From contig JAYWVB010000010.1 in assembly GCA_039881045.1 (NCBI GenBank), positions 54,678 through 118,677 on the forward strand: DNA of 64,000 nt, written 5' to 3'. The DNA comes from Chaetomium olivaceum. Taxonomy: Eukaryota > Ascomycota > Sordariomycetes > Sordariales > Chaetomiaceae. Position numbers and translations under genes: made by a program. The notes under the pieces were generated by a model. That model was not told the origin of the DNA, did not search any database, and saw only the letters and a program-made list of their open reading frames with translations. Below are positions 1-12,357 of this stretch, piece by piece; position 1 is the stretch's first letter; every line of letters starts with the position of its first letter.

Positions 1-1148
1 TCAAACTAATAGGTACTTCCATCCATGGAACAAAATTAGGATCTAATAGCATGTTCAAGAGCTTCTATCGACCGAGTCATGAAGTTGCCTCCACACTGAC
101 ACAAGCACCTCCTCGATGCGAAACTAAAAGCGAGAGCCAAACTCGCGCCTATTTGTTACAAGAACCGGTTTCCAATTCATCCTCACATATCATTAGGAGA
201 TAAGCACAAGCCCATTTCAAGGTCGAGATCTCTGACCAGTGGTGTTCATTTCATGCTGCATATTTGCCCTTGATTGAGCCCAACTCTAACCCAGAAACGG
301 CATTCACTATGCCCGGTGCAGTGGTGCTGCGTCATGTGAATATCAGTTGAGTAAACATCATAGTGAGTATTTTCTGTGCAGTCTTGTTTCGTCATCAATT
401 TGTCGTGAAAGGAACACATGGAACGTAGCATGCCAGAGGCAGGAGCTCAAACAGCCCTGTGTATAATGACTCTACTATAACACATGTCTGTCCTTTCACT
501 GGACCTCGGCCTGCTCGGTAGCAAGACCACCTCCACGGTCAGCGGCCGGACAATTAACACGAGCGGTTATATGTAGGATCGACTTCCAAGGCCGGTACAC
601 TCAAATCAGAAGGCTTCCAAGGATTCTATCGTGAAGACCAGGAACAACCCATTTGTTTGTCGTCATCGATTTTTTGGGTCATTTCCAGTTGAGAGATTCC
701 GACAGCATCGGTCAGTTACTGCAGAACACAATGATCAATGCCCGTTGGCGATGAATGAGGACAATAGCAATTCTCGGCATTGATTGGTATCTCAAGTCCA
801 GATAACCTCCCTATCCGGTATCCCATGCATTTTGAGCCCTTTTGATCATGCCCCCCAGTTCATGACCCATTGAATCCGTTGGGTATTATCAGACAGGAAA
901 GCCGCATCCGAGTAGCGAGCGGCTAGGTAAAAAAAACAAAAACACCTTAAAAGTTGTAACGACAGGGTGGAAAGCGATCGTAGAATGCCCAGCTCAACCC
1001 TCCAACGCCGGAATATGCACGGCCAAAATGGGCCGGATTAGATGCCTGATGATGTAGGAGTATGAATGAAAGAGAGAAGGCGAAATGGTCAACAGGCGGC
1101 GGTCGAGGAGATCCCGTCCCTCTTCGCTGTCCTGACGCTTGCCGTCTC
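1..1148. other. Gene-free left edge
   Basis: No reading frame here has recognisable protein character, and I see no tRNA, rRNA or repeat array. The longest frames are short and have no codon bias. It is probably intergenic sequence, and its right end includes the 3' flank of the gene that ends at 1149. Confidence 0.5.
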
Positions 1149-2312
1149 TTAGTCGGGGTTCGCAATGTACAGCCGGCCAGCGGAGAGGGTCATGGTGCGC
1201 TCATCCACACTCCCCCGTCGCTTCAGTTCGTCGACGCTCTTGACGCTCTTCTCCCGCGTCACCGTGGCGTGCTTCATGCTGTTGCCGGCTAGGTGGGCCG
1301 AGTTGCCGCTGAGTTCGGGGACGTTGTCCAACCGCTCGCCACTACTACCGCTGGCAAAGCTCCTCGCCTTCCCGCTGGCCGAGTCGTCCACCGGGGGCGT
1401 CCGGTCGACCGGCTTGTCCTCGACCAAGGATCCTGTTCGCTCCGGAGTGCCGTTGGGGCTCCACCTCGTAGCTCCACCTGCGGGCCCGAGGCCTCCAGAC
1501 GAGCGGTACGCCATGGCCCGCCTGCCACTGGCCGTGCTATTTCGTCCGGAGCTGCCGGTTCTCCGATGGTGCAGCTTCTGGATGGCTGCCTCGTCTTCTT
1601 CGCTCTCCTCGCCCTCGACCTCGGTCGCGCTGAGACGGAGGGGAACACCACCGACGCCGTTGAGATTGCTGCCCGGCGAGTAACCGATGACGGTGGGCTT
1701 CCCGTGGTGCCGGATCTTGGCGGCCACCTTCCCACCGGTAGAGCTAAGACCGGTCGAAGTGCGTCCCGCCCCGACGAGTCCGAGACCGAGGCCGCTGCCG
1801 GCTCCCACGATCTCACGGTTCGCGCGCATTCTCGCCGCTTTCTGCTGCGCTTGTAACCTGGGATCCTCATATTGTGCGCGCTCGCACCAGACCGTGGCCT
1901 TTTGTTTTCGGAGGAGCGCGACGTAGCTGGGCTGTGGTGAACTTGGTGCACCGCCGGAGCGGCTTGACGTGGACCTCCTGACGTCTAGCGTGGGTGACGT
2001 CCTGTATGCTGCCGGTGGCGCCATCCCACCGCCGCTAGAGACGGTGCTGAAAGTATTGACGCTCGGCGAACGCCTTTGGTGGTTCATCGGGGGTTGTGCC
2101 AGATGCGTCGGCTGTTGTGGTTGGTGAGGATTTGTCTGATACGATCCCTGCGCCTGATATGACCCTTGCATGCCAGCAGGAAATGTATTTGACGATGTTG
2201 TCCTGGTGCGGCTATGGGTGTAGGCCGCATTCGCTGGACGATCCATGGGCGACGGGCGCCGGCGAGTATATTGGGCGTCGTACGCCGGCTCGGCCGACCA
2301 GCCGTGCGACAT
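1149..2312 (-). CDS. Conserved fungal low-complexity protein, function unknown
   Basis: A single exon encodes 387 residues if it starts at the ATG at 2312, where the protein begins MSHGWSAEP. The same frame stays open to an ATG at 2441, adding 43 residues that look like translated leader, so I prefer the inner start. The protein is rich in Ser, Gly, Pro and Arg. The one compact segment lies in the middle and contains SYVALLRKQKATVWCERAQ followed by DPRLQAQQKAARMRANREI, which looks like a conserved helical motif. The C-terminal half is disordered, with an acidic patch (EVEGEESEEDEAA) and many SP/TP sites. I see no signal peptide or membrane segment. I do not recognise a named family. It is divergently oriented from SYG1, 2.9 kb away. 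Coding potential is good, but function cannot be assigned. Confidence 0.7.
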   Translation of the reverse strand: MSHGWSAEPAYDAQYTRRRPSPMDRPANAAYTHSRTRTTSSNTFPAGMQGSYQAQGSYQTNPHQPQQPTHLAQPPMNHQRRSPSVNTFSTVSSGGGMAPPAAYRTSPTLDVRRSTSSRSGGAPSSPQPSYVALLRKQKATVWCERAQYEDPRLQAQQKAARMRANREIVGAGSGLGLGLVGAGRTSTGLSSTGGKVAAKIRHHGKPTVIGYSPGSNLNGVGGVPLRLSATEVEGEESEEDEAAIQKLHHRRTGSSGRNSTASGRRAMAYRSSGGLGPAGGATRWSPNGTPERTGSLVEDKPVDRTPPVDDSASGKARSFASGSSGERLDNVPELSGNSAHLAGNSMKHATVTREKSVKSVDELKRRGSVDERTMTLSAGRLYIANPD

Positions 2313-5254
2313 TTTGGGGATGGCCACTGGTGGATGGGCCTCAAGGCAAACGCCGGCAATCACGGCCGGTTTCTGTATGTATCTGGTGGGCGCTCGTCGG
2401 TCGGGGTTATGGGTCGACTGATAAATTTGAGCGTTGTGCACGGAGGCCCCGGCCAGCCCCGATCACGCTAAGTACCTTATGCAGTGGTCGAGTGATTGAC
2501 GGAAATAATACGCTGCGGCGGCGTAGTGAAGTTTCGTCGCTTTGCTTAGCGTTGATAGGTGATGAGAATTGGGAGGAATCCTGGGGCAGCGAAAGGTTGG
2601 CCAGGTTTTAAAGAGTCGCGAGGTTTGGGGAGAGTTGTTTGTTCAAAGAGGAGAAAGGATGTGGATGTGACCTGAAATCAAAAGCGCCCGGTCAGACTTG
2701 GCGGCTCCCACGTTGCATGCCCCGGCCTTGCTCCCGGCCCTTGTTCGATGATGTGATGATGTGGAGATGATCCGAGCACCATGACAGTTCCGGCTTCTTC
2801 CTTCTGGGCGTGACTTCCCCGTGCGAAACCTAAACTTTCCATGCGGGGGCCGAGGGGATTGTCTGGTTTCTTGCTCTTGGTTTTATGGTACGCCGTATAT
2901 GTTATGCTGTTGGCGAGGATGGAAATTACTGCGCGCAGAGTATCTGGAACGAATCGGGCAGCGCCGTCGAACGTCAACCAACAGGCGCCAAAAGTCCCGT
3001 TGAAGAACCTCGAAGCTAAGATTATCGGGCTTGCAACGTGTGAAATGTGCGCCGTCAACAGACAAGATTCCCCCAGCACGAAGCAATGGCTAGACCGAGA
3101 AGGATCGAGAAGCCTTTTTTTTTTTTTTTTTTTGAGCTCAGTGTAGCGGGACTGATATGGGCGTCGACATGGGCTCAGATCGGGCTACGATCAACCTGGT
3201 TGACGATATGAGCTGAACTTGGGTGGGGTTAGGCCATGGGAGGTGGGGTAGCTCTGTTGGCGGGCTGCGTTGTCGTCCACTTTCATCGAAAAAAAGATCA
3301 TGACCGGTCAAAAGTAACGAAATTGACGCGGCAGTTTAGGTTATGATTGAGATTGGAGCCTGCGCAGGCTATGGCTCAGCATCGCATTGACATCCTCTAC
3401 AAGCATCCGTCATAATATTTATGGCAGCTTCGAAACAAGGTCGCTGAGGCACAGATGCAACGTGCCTTTGTTTCGCCAAACCAACATCAAAACCGACCCA
3501 GGCGGCAAAACGCCCCGTCATCAGTTTCGCACATTGGACTGTGTCACCCAGAGTGGTACTCGCCCACTGCACAACACTCTCGTTTTTCAGGCTCAAGTCT
3601 GGTCTGCCATTGACGAACAATGGCGGCTCTAGTTTGCCGCTCAGGCCAGCCTTGTGGGGTAGTCAACACAGGCCGTCTTATCCGCCCACTGGTTGGCCGA
3701 CAAGGGGCGTGTGCCCGGTTGGGGGATATCATTGGAACCCGCTCGTTGCTACCGTGGGGGCGACGGTGCAACCGAGGAGCATTTCCTCCTTGTTGCCGCC
3801 CGCCGGCGCCGGCGCCCACGCGGGAAATACCAAGCTTGGCGCGCCATCATCAGCTGGCATAGAACTGCCACCACTCTCATGTGGAAATAAGACGCTGCCG
3901 CGAGATAAAATATCGCAAAGCTGGCAAGCCATCACCAACGCCATCGCAGCGCTGGCGAACGACATGCGCCAACCAGAGAACTAGCTCGGCTGATGGTCGG
4001 CCGGGGCTGATCGCCGAGTTTGAACGGATACCAGCCAATGGTGACGCTTCCCAGTCTCGGACGTGGTGCATGGAAGCGAAGGCCTTGCGGGGCATCGGGT
4101 TTGTGGGGCCTTGTGTGGGGACTGTCTTTGCTTTCGCTCTGATCCTTCATCCGATCCATTGCGAGACGTGCGAGGGTTGTCCCGGTTCGGGAGCCAGGCA
4201 CGGAATCGCGCGTGTGCCTTGATCCAAGTCCAATTCGTTCTGTTGAAGTGGTGATGGTCGGGGTTTACAGAAAGGGAAGTAGAAAAGTACGCAGTACTTA
4301 CCTAACTAGACTCTCGGTATACTCAGATTGGGACCGGCGCATTCGGCCATGTCCGGGGCCAAGGCGGCGCGTTGTTGGTGCCACTGGCCTGACACTACAC
4401 GGAAATGTTGTAACACTCAAAGATGACGAAGGATTGTATGTACCTGCGGAAGATGGGCGAACCTTTGAGACATACTAAGAGGAAGGTTATCTTAACAGGC
4501 CGCGCTAGGCGACGGATGAAGCGTTTCGGCCAAAGGCTGTTTCAACTACACAAACAATAACTCCTTCCACATTTCGCCGATTCGTCCGTACATAGTTTGA
4601 GCTCTCGGGTGTGGCTGATGAGACATGGTTTCTCTTCGTCAAACCTATAAACTCATGATAGTGTCGGGAATGGACTTTCGGACACTGCTTGGTTCCCGCT
4701 GCCCGACTCAGCTGGTGATCGGTAGTCAGCTTTGTGTGTCTTGTTCGCTTTGAAAGCTGAGATCACCAAAGTCCGACTGAGTAACCTGGGATGGGATATA
4801 TCTTCCAGGTTGGACGTCAAAGTCCCTCCTGCAAGAAAGGAACACAGCAGCAGCCACCACAGCAAAGGTTTCAAAGCCACAGCACCCCGTGGATCCCCAA
4901 TTGCCTGCCCCAAGCCTATGCTGCTCCCCACTGTGGGTCGAGCCAGGTTCACGACTTGAGCTGTTGGTTCACTTCTGGTGCCTGCTACAGCGGCACGGCC
5001 AGGGGCCGTTCCTTGCCAAGACCTCTTACCCAAAAGTTGGGAGGAAAACTGGAAAACCACGAAGAAAGTCGAATTGATGTGGTTCTTTTCCCTATGACCT
5101 TCTCTAAAGGGACGAATTAGGAGCGAATTACACGGAGATTTGCAATTGACCTACCCAAACCTCATATTTTGACACCCTCTCGGCACTTTCCGCAACCACA
5201 CATGCCAACGCGTCTGATCGCACATGGTTCCTCCGCAATGCCGGGTTTGACGTC
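2313..5254. other. Divergent intergenic region (2.9 kb) with a 19-nt T tract
   Basis: The region lies between two divergently transcribed genes and so should hold both promoters. It contains only short, unconvincing frames. An uninterrupted run of 19 T occurs at 3115-3133. I see no tRNA or transposon sequence. Confidence 0.5.
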
Positions 5255-8200
5255 ATGAAGTAAGAGTCCGGATGAACACATCTCTATCGCACATGGCAAC
5301 CGCATTTGGAACTGACACGACCGCCAAGGTTCGCAAAAGAGCTTGATCAAGACGCCGTTCCAGGTATGCAGTCTCCCTCCGTGTGTGCCGAGACACATGT
5401 GCGTTGGATCATCGCCTGTTTCACCTGCGCGATTGGGCGGTGGGCATTTCTGGAGCAGATGTTGGCCGATCGACAACGGGGTTCAGACACGTCGTTGGGC
5501 TTGGAAAGTGTGCCCTGACAGCGAGCTGACATTCCTTTTGCCAACAGAATGGCGCGTCAAATACCTCAACTACAAGGCCGGCAAAAAACATGTCAAGGCC
5601 GTCACGCGAGCTATCAACCGCGCCAATGCGACGCCGATATTGACGAGGAAAGGGACTGAGGCGCCTCAGGCGCCTCAGGCCACTACTCCGGCCACCTTCT
5701 TCGGGATCAACCATAGTTTCACCCCGCCCCGGCGGAAAACCGATGGACCGAACAGTGGTCTTGTTAGTGAACCTCCTTCATTCCGACCCGGGTCTACGGC
5801 TGCCCAGCAGGGGAGAAGCACCGGCCACGGAGCTGATGAGCTGTCGGGGCTCGCCAGGACGCCGGGAAGCGGCATGCAATATGGCAGCATCGGGCCAACG
5901 CCGTCGCGCGCGAGCGATAGACACGACTTCGAACTCCCCGCCCCCGCTATCAGGGTCCCATCGAACACGGGCGACCGTAGCCCCTTTCCGCGTAGCGCTA
6001 CCATGACAAGCCCGCGATCGAATCACCGCTCCCCATCGTTGTTCACTCTCCCATCTGGCGGCGGAACAGCTACGACACCCCGCATGCGCGTTGCCCGACT
6101 CTTCTCGACGGGCTCCACAACCCCCCGGCCGACGGCCAACAAACTGGAGATCGGGATGCAGAACTTGGACTACGTTCGTTCGGCTGAGCGCGACTTCTTT
6201 GGCTTCCTCGACAGCGAGCTAGACAAGATTGAGACATTTTACAAGGAGAAGGAGGATCAAGCAACCGAGCGTCTGGCCGCGCTTCGAGCACAGCTGCACG
6301 AGATGCGCAACAGGCGGACCGCTGAGATCGCCGAGTCGAAAGCGAGAAAAGAGCAAGGGAACGTTATCGGCCGCAGTGATGAGGATGACACCAAAAGGCG
6401 ACCCAAGGATGATAACCGCGATTGGATCAGTCCGATCAAGGATAGATTCTCCAGAACCGGTCCTAATTCGAAGGCCCTTCAGAAAATGGCACGAACTCCG
6501 ATTATGGCCGGTCAGGCAATGGACGAGAGCCGGGATTATGTGCGGCAACCCCACGACGACGATGTTCCGTACCGGACAGCAAAGCGGAAGCTCAAGCTGG
6601 CCATGCAGGAATTCTACCGCGGCCTCGAGTTGCTGAAATCGTATGCTCTATTGAACCGGACGGCATTTCGCAAGCTTAACAAGAAGTACGACAAGGCTGT
6701 GAATGCGCGCCCGCCCTACCGGTACATGAATGAAAAGGTAAGCAAGTCCTGGTTCGTCAACAGCGACATTCTAGACGGTCACATACGTACCGTGGAAGAC
6801 TTGTATGCCAGATACTTCGAGAAGGGCAACCACAAAATCGCCGCCGGCAAGCTTCGAGCCCTGCAGAAGCGCCATGGAGATACGTCAGACAGCGCATTCC
6901 GCAGCGGTCTGATGATCGGCATCGGCGCAGTTTTTACCGTTCAGGGGCTCATATACGGCTCCGAATTTCTCTTCAGCGAGGAGGACGACAACCTAGTCGA
7001 ACAAACGAGCTACCTGCTGCAGCTATACGGGGGGTATTTCCTCGTGCTCCTCCTCTTCACTTTGTTCACCCTGGATTGCCGAATGTGGACGAAGAACAAG
7101 GTCAACTATCCGTTCATCTTTGAGTTTGATGCGAGGAACTTTCTGGACTGGAAACAGGTGGCTGAGTTTCCCAGCTTCTTCTTTGCGTTGTTTGGCGTGT
7201 TCATCTGGCTCAACTTCTCGAGGCTGGGGAACTGGGACGGGTTGTATCTTTATTACCCCGTTGTGTTGATAGGCATCTCGCTGGTTATCATCTTTTTTCC
7301 GGCGCCAATCTTGCATCACAAGGCCAGGAGGTGGTTTTTGTACTCTCATGTACGCGCCCGCTCCAATCGAAAACCCCAGTTGTTCCGACTTGGCTGACGA
7401 TCTCTACAGTATCGGTTGCTTCTGTCGGGTTTGTATCCAGTAGAGTTTCGGGACTTTTTCCTGGGCGATATCTGGTGTTCGTTGACCTACGCGACTTGTG
7501 TACGTGGTCCCTTTCTTACTTCCCTCCCTTGGCCAAAACACCTAGCAGATTGGCTGACCTCATCCCAGAACATCGAGCTCTTCTTTTGCTTGTATGCGAA
7601 CAGTTGGGGTGACCCGGAGCGGTGCAATTCGTCACATTCGCGCCTACTCGGCTTCTTCGCCGCCCTTCCCCCGATATGGCGTGCCCTGCAATGTGTCAGG
7701 CGTTACCGCGACACGCGGAATGTGTTCCCTCATCTCGTCAACTGCGGAAAGTACACCATGACGATCTTGACTGCGGTCTGGCTCAGCCTCTACCGAATCG
7801 GTGACACGCACACCAACCTGAGCTTCTTCATCGCATTTGCGTCTATCAACGCCGTGTACTGCTGTAAGGTGTTCCCGCATTGAACTGTGTGATCTGCCAC
7901 TAACAAGACGTTCAGCAATTTGGGATCTGTTCATGGATTTCTCTCTCCTACAGGCCAACGCCCGGCGCAGGTATCTCCGCGACATCACAGCGCTCCGCCC
8001 CGTCTGGATTTACTACATCATCATGGTAATCGACCCGATCCTGCGCTTCTCGTGGATCTTCTACGCCATCTTCACGCACGACACCCAGCACAGCACCATC
8101 GTTTCCTTCCTCGTCGCCCTCGCCGAGGTCGTCCGCCGCGGCATGTGGACCCTACTGCGCGTCGAGAACGAGCACTGCGCCAACGTCGCCCAGTACAAGG

Positions 8201-8937
8201 CCGCCCGCGATACCCCCTTGCCCTACCACCTCGAGGCCTTCGTCCAGCGGCCCAGCCTCGAAGCCGCAGGCGCTGCCGCCGCCGCCGCCGTAACGGTTGC
8301 CACCCTCGACGGCACCCCCGTCACCGCCGCAACCAAGCCGGGTGCCCCATCCACACCCCACCTTCCCGTCCCAGGAGGACGCCCGGGCACCGCCGGCACC
8401 GCAGACTCCCTCATGCTGCCCACCGCCGCCGCCGCCGCGCGCACCCCGCGCACCCCGCGCAGCGAAGGCGGCTTCGTCCCCGCAGGGACGCCGTCCCCCT
8501 CGCCCGGCATCGCCCCCGCCCTCGCGACAGCCACCGCAACCGCCCTGGAAGAAGGCGGCGCCGGCATCATCAGACCGGGCGGCACCTTCCGCCGGCGCCG
8601 CGCCGACACGCTCGGCAAGATGTCGATCCGGCAGGCCATGGCGGAGGCGCACAAGCAGGACTTTGAGAAGAAGCGGCCGGGGGCGGGCAGTGGGGATCGC
8701 GGGGGGAAGGACCGGGCGGTGGAGGAAGGGGATGGCGAGGCGGTGGGGGATGTGCTTGGGAGCGAGGACGACGACGATGATGAGGAGGATGATCACGATG
8801 ATATGGGGGTGCCGGAGGAGGAGGAGGAGGAGGAGGATGAGTTGAAGAGTGAGGATGAAGAGGGGGAGGAGAGGGTTGGGTTGAGGACGGGGAAGGGCGC
8901 GCGGAGGGGGGAGGCGGAGAGGGGGTTGCGGAAGTAG
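5255..8937 (+). CDS. SYG1: SYG1/XPR1-like SPX-EXS phosphate transporter or sensor
   Basis: Six exons encode 1082 residues: 5255-5259, 5329-5363, 5548-7349, 7410-7499, 7569-7863 and 7916-8937. The total of 3249 nt is in frame. The first exon is only ATGAA; joined to exon 2 it gives MKFAKELDQDAVPEWR, the typical SPX-domain start. The SPX domain spans about residues 1-435 with a long disordered insert. Membrane segments begin near residue 464, and the EXS domain (about 614-790) contains LGDIWCSLTY, CNSSHSRLLGF, FPHLVNCGKY and IWDLFMDFSLLQ. A tail of about 240 residues is Ala/Pro-rich and then strongly acidic, including a poly-Glu run. In XPR1/Syg1 proteins SPX binds inositol pyrophosphates and EXS exports or senses phosphate; that role is inferred by homology. 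No frameshift is seen. The tail is longer than in yeast Syg1. Confidence 0.93.
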
Positions 8938-9443
8938 GTGAGGTAGGTAGGTAGGTAGGTACCTACTGACGGCTGGGTGATGTGTGTAATAAAGACAGGG
9001 TGATGAAAACATTGATTGTTATGAGGGCGGGTAAAAGGAGCGTTTGGAAAGAAGATAGAAAGTGGTGGATATATGAGCATTTGTAATTCTTTTTTTACTA
9101 TTAGGGATGCACGAGCGAGGATCTGTTATGGTCCTCAAGGATATTACACGGATGATTTTACATGGCAGGCCCATAACCACCTACTTATTATTTACGGTTG
9201 TTCATTTTCCACATCTAAATCACGCATTATAAGAAATGGCTTCTATTAACAGGTCTTGCTCATATGCTACAGTCTAAGACCGCTCGCGCTATATGTCACC
9301 CATACCATACTGCCGCGTACCATACCATACCGTATCTACACCACATCCATCGAACTATCTCATCCATGGTATCTATCTTCTTGATCTGATCGGTCTGAAA
9401 CCACCCCCCTTATTCCACTTCCCAGCAAATTACACCCCCACCC
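8938..9443. other. Convergent 3' intergenic region with TAGG repeat
   Basis: This stretch separates the convergent SYG1 and aminopeptidase genes. Directly after the SYG1 stop is a short tandem TAGG/GTAG repeat (about 8936-8962). The remainder is AT-richer, and no gene is visible. Confidence 0.5.
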
Positions 9444-11112
9444 TTACTTCCGCCACTCCTTATCAACGGCATCCCAATGATCCAAAAAGCCCTTGTAGAA
9501 CTTAATCCCCAACCCCGGGTCCAGACTCCCCGTCGTCGCGCGGATGCTGTGCATGCTAAGCTGGGGATGCCCACATCGGCGGCCTTGCAGCCCATGGCGG
9601 CGCTGAGCATGGGGCCGACGGTGCCGCCGGAGCGGGAGTCGTTGCGGATCATGTGGCGCTGGTTGACAGTGCCCGCCAGCGCGGCGACACGGTCCAGGAT
9701 CGCCATGCTCACGCTGTCGGTCGTCATGTGGGCCGAGGCGTCGACGCAGAGGGCCACGCCTACGTTGAGGCGGGGCGAGTGCTCGGAGAGGTTGGTTTGC
9801 GGGAAGTTGGGGTGGGCGGCGTGGGTTACGTCTGACGAAACGAGGAAAGATGCCGCGTAGGTCTGCCCCATGAGCCCCGGGCCGAAGGAGGCGTTCTCGG
9901 CTTTGTTGGCTAGGCTCTCGACGGCGCGCTCGATGGTGATGGGCAGGAAGTTGCCGCGCGCGCCTTGGCGGAGCAGCGAGCCGATCTCTTCGTCGTCGAA
10001 GAGGGCGACCAGCTTGATGTTGCTCTCGGAGGGGTCTGACTTGGCGTGCAGGAGCGCCATGAAGGCCGCCCAGGAGCAGAGCTTGTCGTCGATGCGGCCG
10101 GCAAAGATGAACTCTTTGTCCATACCGCCGACGGCGGCGGGTTGGGAGTCAAAGAGCTCGAGCTCCCAGTTGAGGATGGTGCTGGGGTCGCTGATGGAGA
10201 GCTCCTTGGTGATGAGCTTCACAAGCTTGGGGGGTTGTGTAGAGGCGAAGGAGCCCTGCCCGCCGAGAGGCTGTGCGGGAGAGGAGGCAGTGGTAGCGTC
10301 GAGGTCGCTGTTGTCGAGGCCGATGATGGGCAGCATCTCGGTCTCGCGGTTGTTATGGCCGGTCATGCTGAGGCCGAAATGGGGAGCCAGGGTCGGGATA
10401 CGGGCGACTAATACGTGTCAGTACGGCGGTCACCATCCATCAACTCGGGCGCGGATCAACATACTGGGCCAATCGAGCTTGACCAGCTTCACCGTCGTCT
10501 TGCCCGTCTCGGGTCACGCACAATGACGCGGCCGCCAATGCTCAGGTCCCTATCCCACCACGTCTCGTTCAGGGCGCCAGCGTACTGCGCGACACCCAGC
10601 TGGACATAGCCGTGCGAGTTGGGCTTCTTGCTCGTGGGCTTGAGACGGGCGGTGAGGGCGTCGATGTGACCGGCTACCATGGCGACGCCATTGCCAGGCT
10701 TATATGATTCACCGACGGCAAAGGCGATGATGGAGCTGCCGTTGCGGGTGGTGTAGTACTTGCCGCCGGGCTCGAGCTTCCCGGCCCAGTTGTCGCGGCT
10801 GGAGAGCTGTTCACAATAACATATTAGACGTGGACGAAGCTAAAACGAAGCCATTGGGGATGGGGAACCAACCTCCTTGTAGCCGGACTTGAGCAGCTTC
10901 TCCTTGAAGTAATCGACAGCGTGGAAGACGGTCGGGTTCTCGGTCATGAAATCGAGGTAGGGCTTGATGAAAGCCTCGGGGTTCAGGTCCTTCGCATCGA
11001 CTGTGTTGTCGATAACCTCGGCGCGCATTGTCATGGACTGCTCCATGGCTATAGACCGCAACGAGAGGTTAGAGCTGCGTGCCCGTAGGAACTCGGGGGT
11101 GTGACGAGTCAT
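9444..11112 (-). CDS. LAP4: M18 aminopeptidase, vacuolar aminopeptidase I (Lap4/Ape1)-like; two frameshifts in this sequence
   Basis: Three exons are read from the minus strand: 11112-10873, 10806-10465 and 10407-9444. Family M18 metallopeptidases remove N-terminal acidic or neutral residues; the yeast homologue is vacuolar. Visible hallmarks are VAGHIDALTARLKP (metal-binding His), ETWWDRDLSIGGR, RIPTLAPHFG, FAGRIDDKLCSWAAF (Asp ligand), FDDEEIGSLLRQGA (catalytic Glu) and NDSRSGGTVGPML. The frame breaks twice. At 10511-10513 a CCC run in coding sense needs one more C to join VRD to ETGKTTVKLVKLDWP. At 9563-9566 a CCCC run needs one more C to give DVGIPQLSMHSIR and a normal C terminus ending at the TAA at 9444-9446. 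With both bases restored the length would be 515 residues, usual for M18. Everything else is well conserved, so assembly error is more likely than a pseudogene. The start at 11112 precedes a second Met at 11043. Confidence 0.85.
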
Positions 11113-12357
11113 GGTTGCGCGTGTTGGGGCGGTTGTTAGTTATTAGGGTCGGTCGAGGACTGGTGCAAATCAATGGAAACGTGTCGTGTCAAGTCAAGGA
11201 GAGCTGAACAGAAGGGAGCTGGAGGGAGACGTGGTGATACCGAAGACGGAAGGAAAGCTATCGGGGGGGTGCTGGTAGTTGGGACAGTGAGAGTGGCTGG
11301 CTGGCTTACTGCCCGGTATGTAGGTGAGTGGAGTGGTCTGCTGACCACTGTGCTGGGGGGAGCTTGGTGTGCTGGGGTAGCTGGGGTTGGTCAATCATTG
11401 GTGACGTTCAAGTGGCGGCGATTGCACCGATGTGCGCCAAGGATTGTTGCTATGGGAAACGTCTCTGCAATGTTGAGATCTGTGCAACAGGTGGAATGGA
11501 TATTGCATTTGAAAGTATAGTATTCATATCTTTTTCTATGTTGACTCCAAAATTAGGGGTTTAGACCCTCTATTTTCGACACTTTGGACGACAACCTAGA
11601 ACCTCCTAATCGCACGGGCATTGCACCGCCAGGGCACTCCGTCAGGGCAGCCGCGAACATTGGATCAGAGGGACCTGGCCGGGCCGTCAAGGCAGACGCA
11701 GGGCCGACGCAAGTGGATCTCTTGGCAGTGGATAGGCACACGGGCCATCTTCTCCCGTGTTGCGATGCCACGATGCCCAGAGGTGCCAGACACCCGGACG
11801 CCAGATGCATGCTCCGTGCGCCGAGGTGGGTGTGGGGCCACTCACACGCCACTGGACCTGGAGACCTGGAACCAACCGCTGTAGTTAACGCTCAGCTCAG
11901 GGGGCGCTGAGATGATGACGCAGCATTCCCAGAGTCCCGGGCTCACCGGAACCTTCGAAAATGCCCCTGGATGGGAAATTCTTTGACTTGGCTTTCTGCC
12001 GAGGCACACTTCTTTTGACACCGAATCAAATCACACATTCCTCAGCACCGCCGCAGATAGATATTTATATCGTTGGCTAGAAGTCCATATTTTGTCAGAT
12101 AGCCGCAAGTTTTTATTTCCTAGACTTTCACATTCCAGATATATATATTCCTTACTTCTTTAACTCGATGCAACCTTGTATTATTTAGTGGAAGATTGTA
12201 CTTCTGTCCCCAACTTTTGGTCGCGTGAGGTGTTTAGGTAGGTTACATTCCCTCCGGGAAATTATGTTATTCATTTTTGCTTCTCATCACTGACATAAAA
12301 CTCAGAATCTTATATTGACTTCCGTCCCGACATTCTAGTTGGGCAGAAACGCATACA
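11113..12357. other. Divergent intergenic region
   Basis: The region holds the promoters of the aminopeptidase (-) and the PAF-acetylhydrolase-like gene (+). The last 350 bases before the right-hand gene are AT-rich. No convincing gene or RNA gene is seen. Confidence 0.5.

Noticed and set aside
7920..8666. Arg/His/Pro-rich frame overlapping the SYG1 last exon
   Set aside because: It is an out-of-frame shadow of GC-rich SYG1 coding sequence; the SPX-EXS frame is clearly the coding one.
8152..9080. Leu/Ser-rich minus-strand frame opposite the SYG1 tail
   Set aside because: It is the antisense of the acidic GAG/GAT-rich tail; no start context or family supports it.
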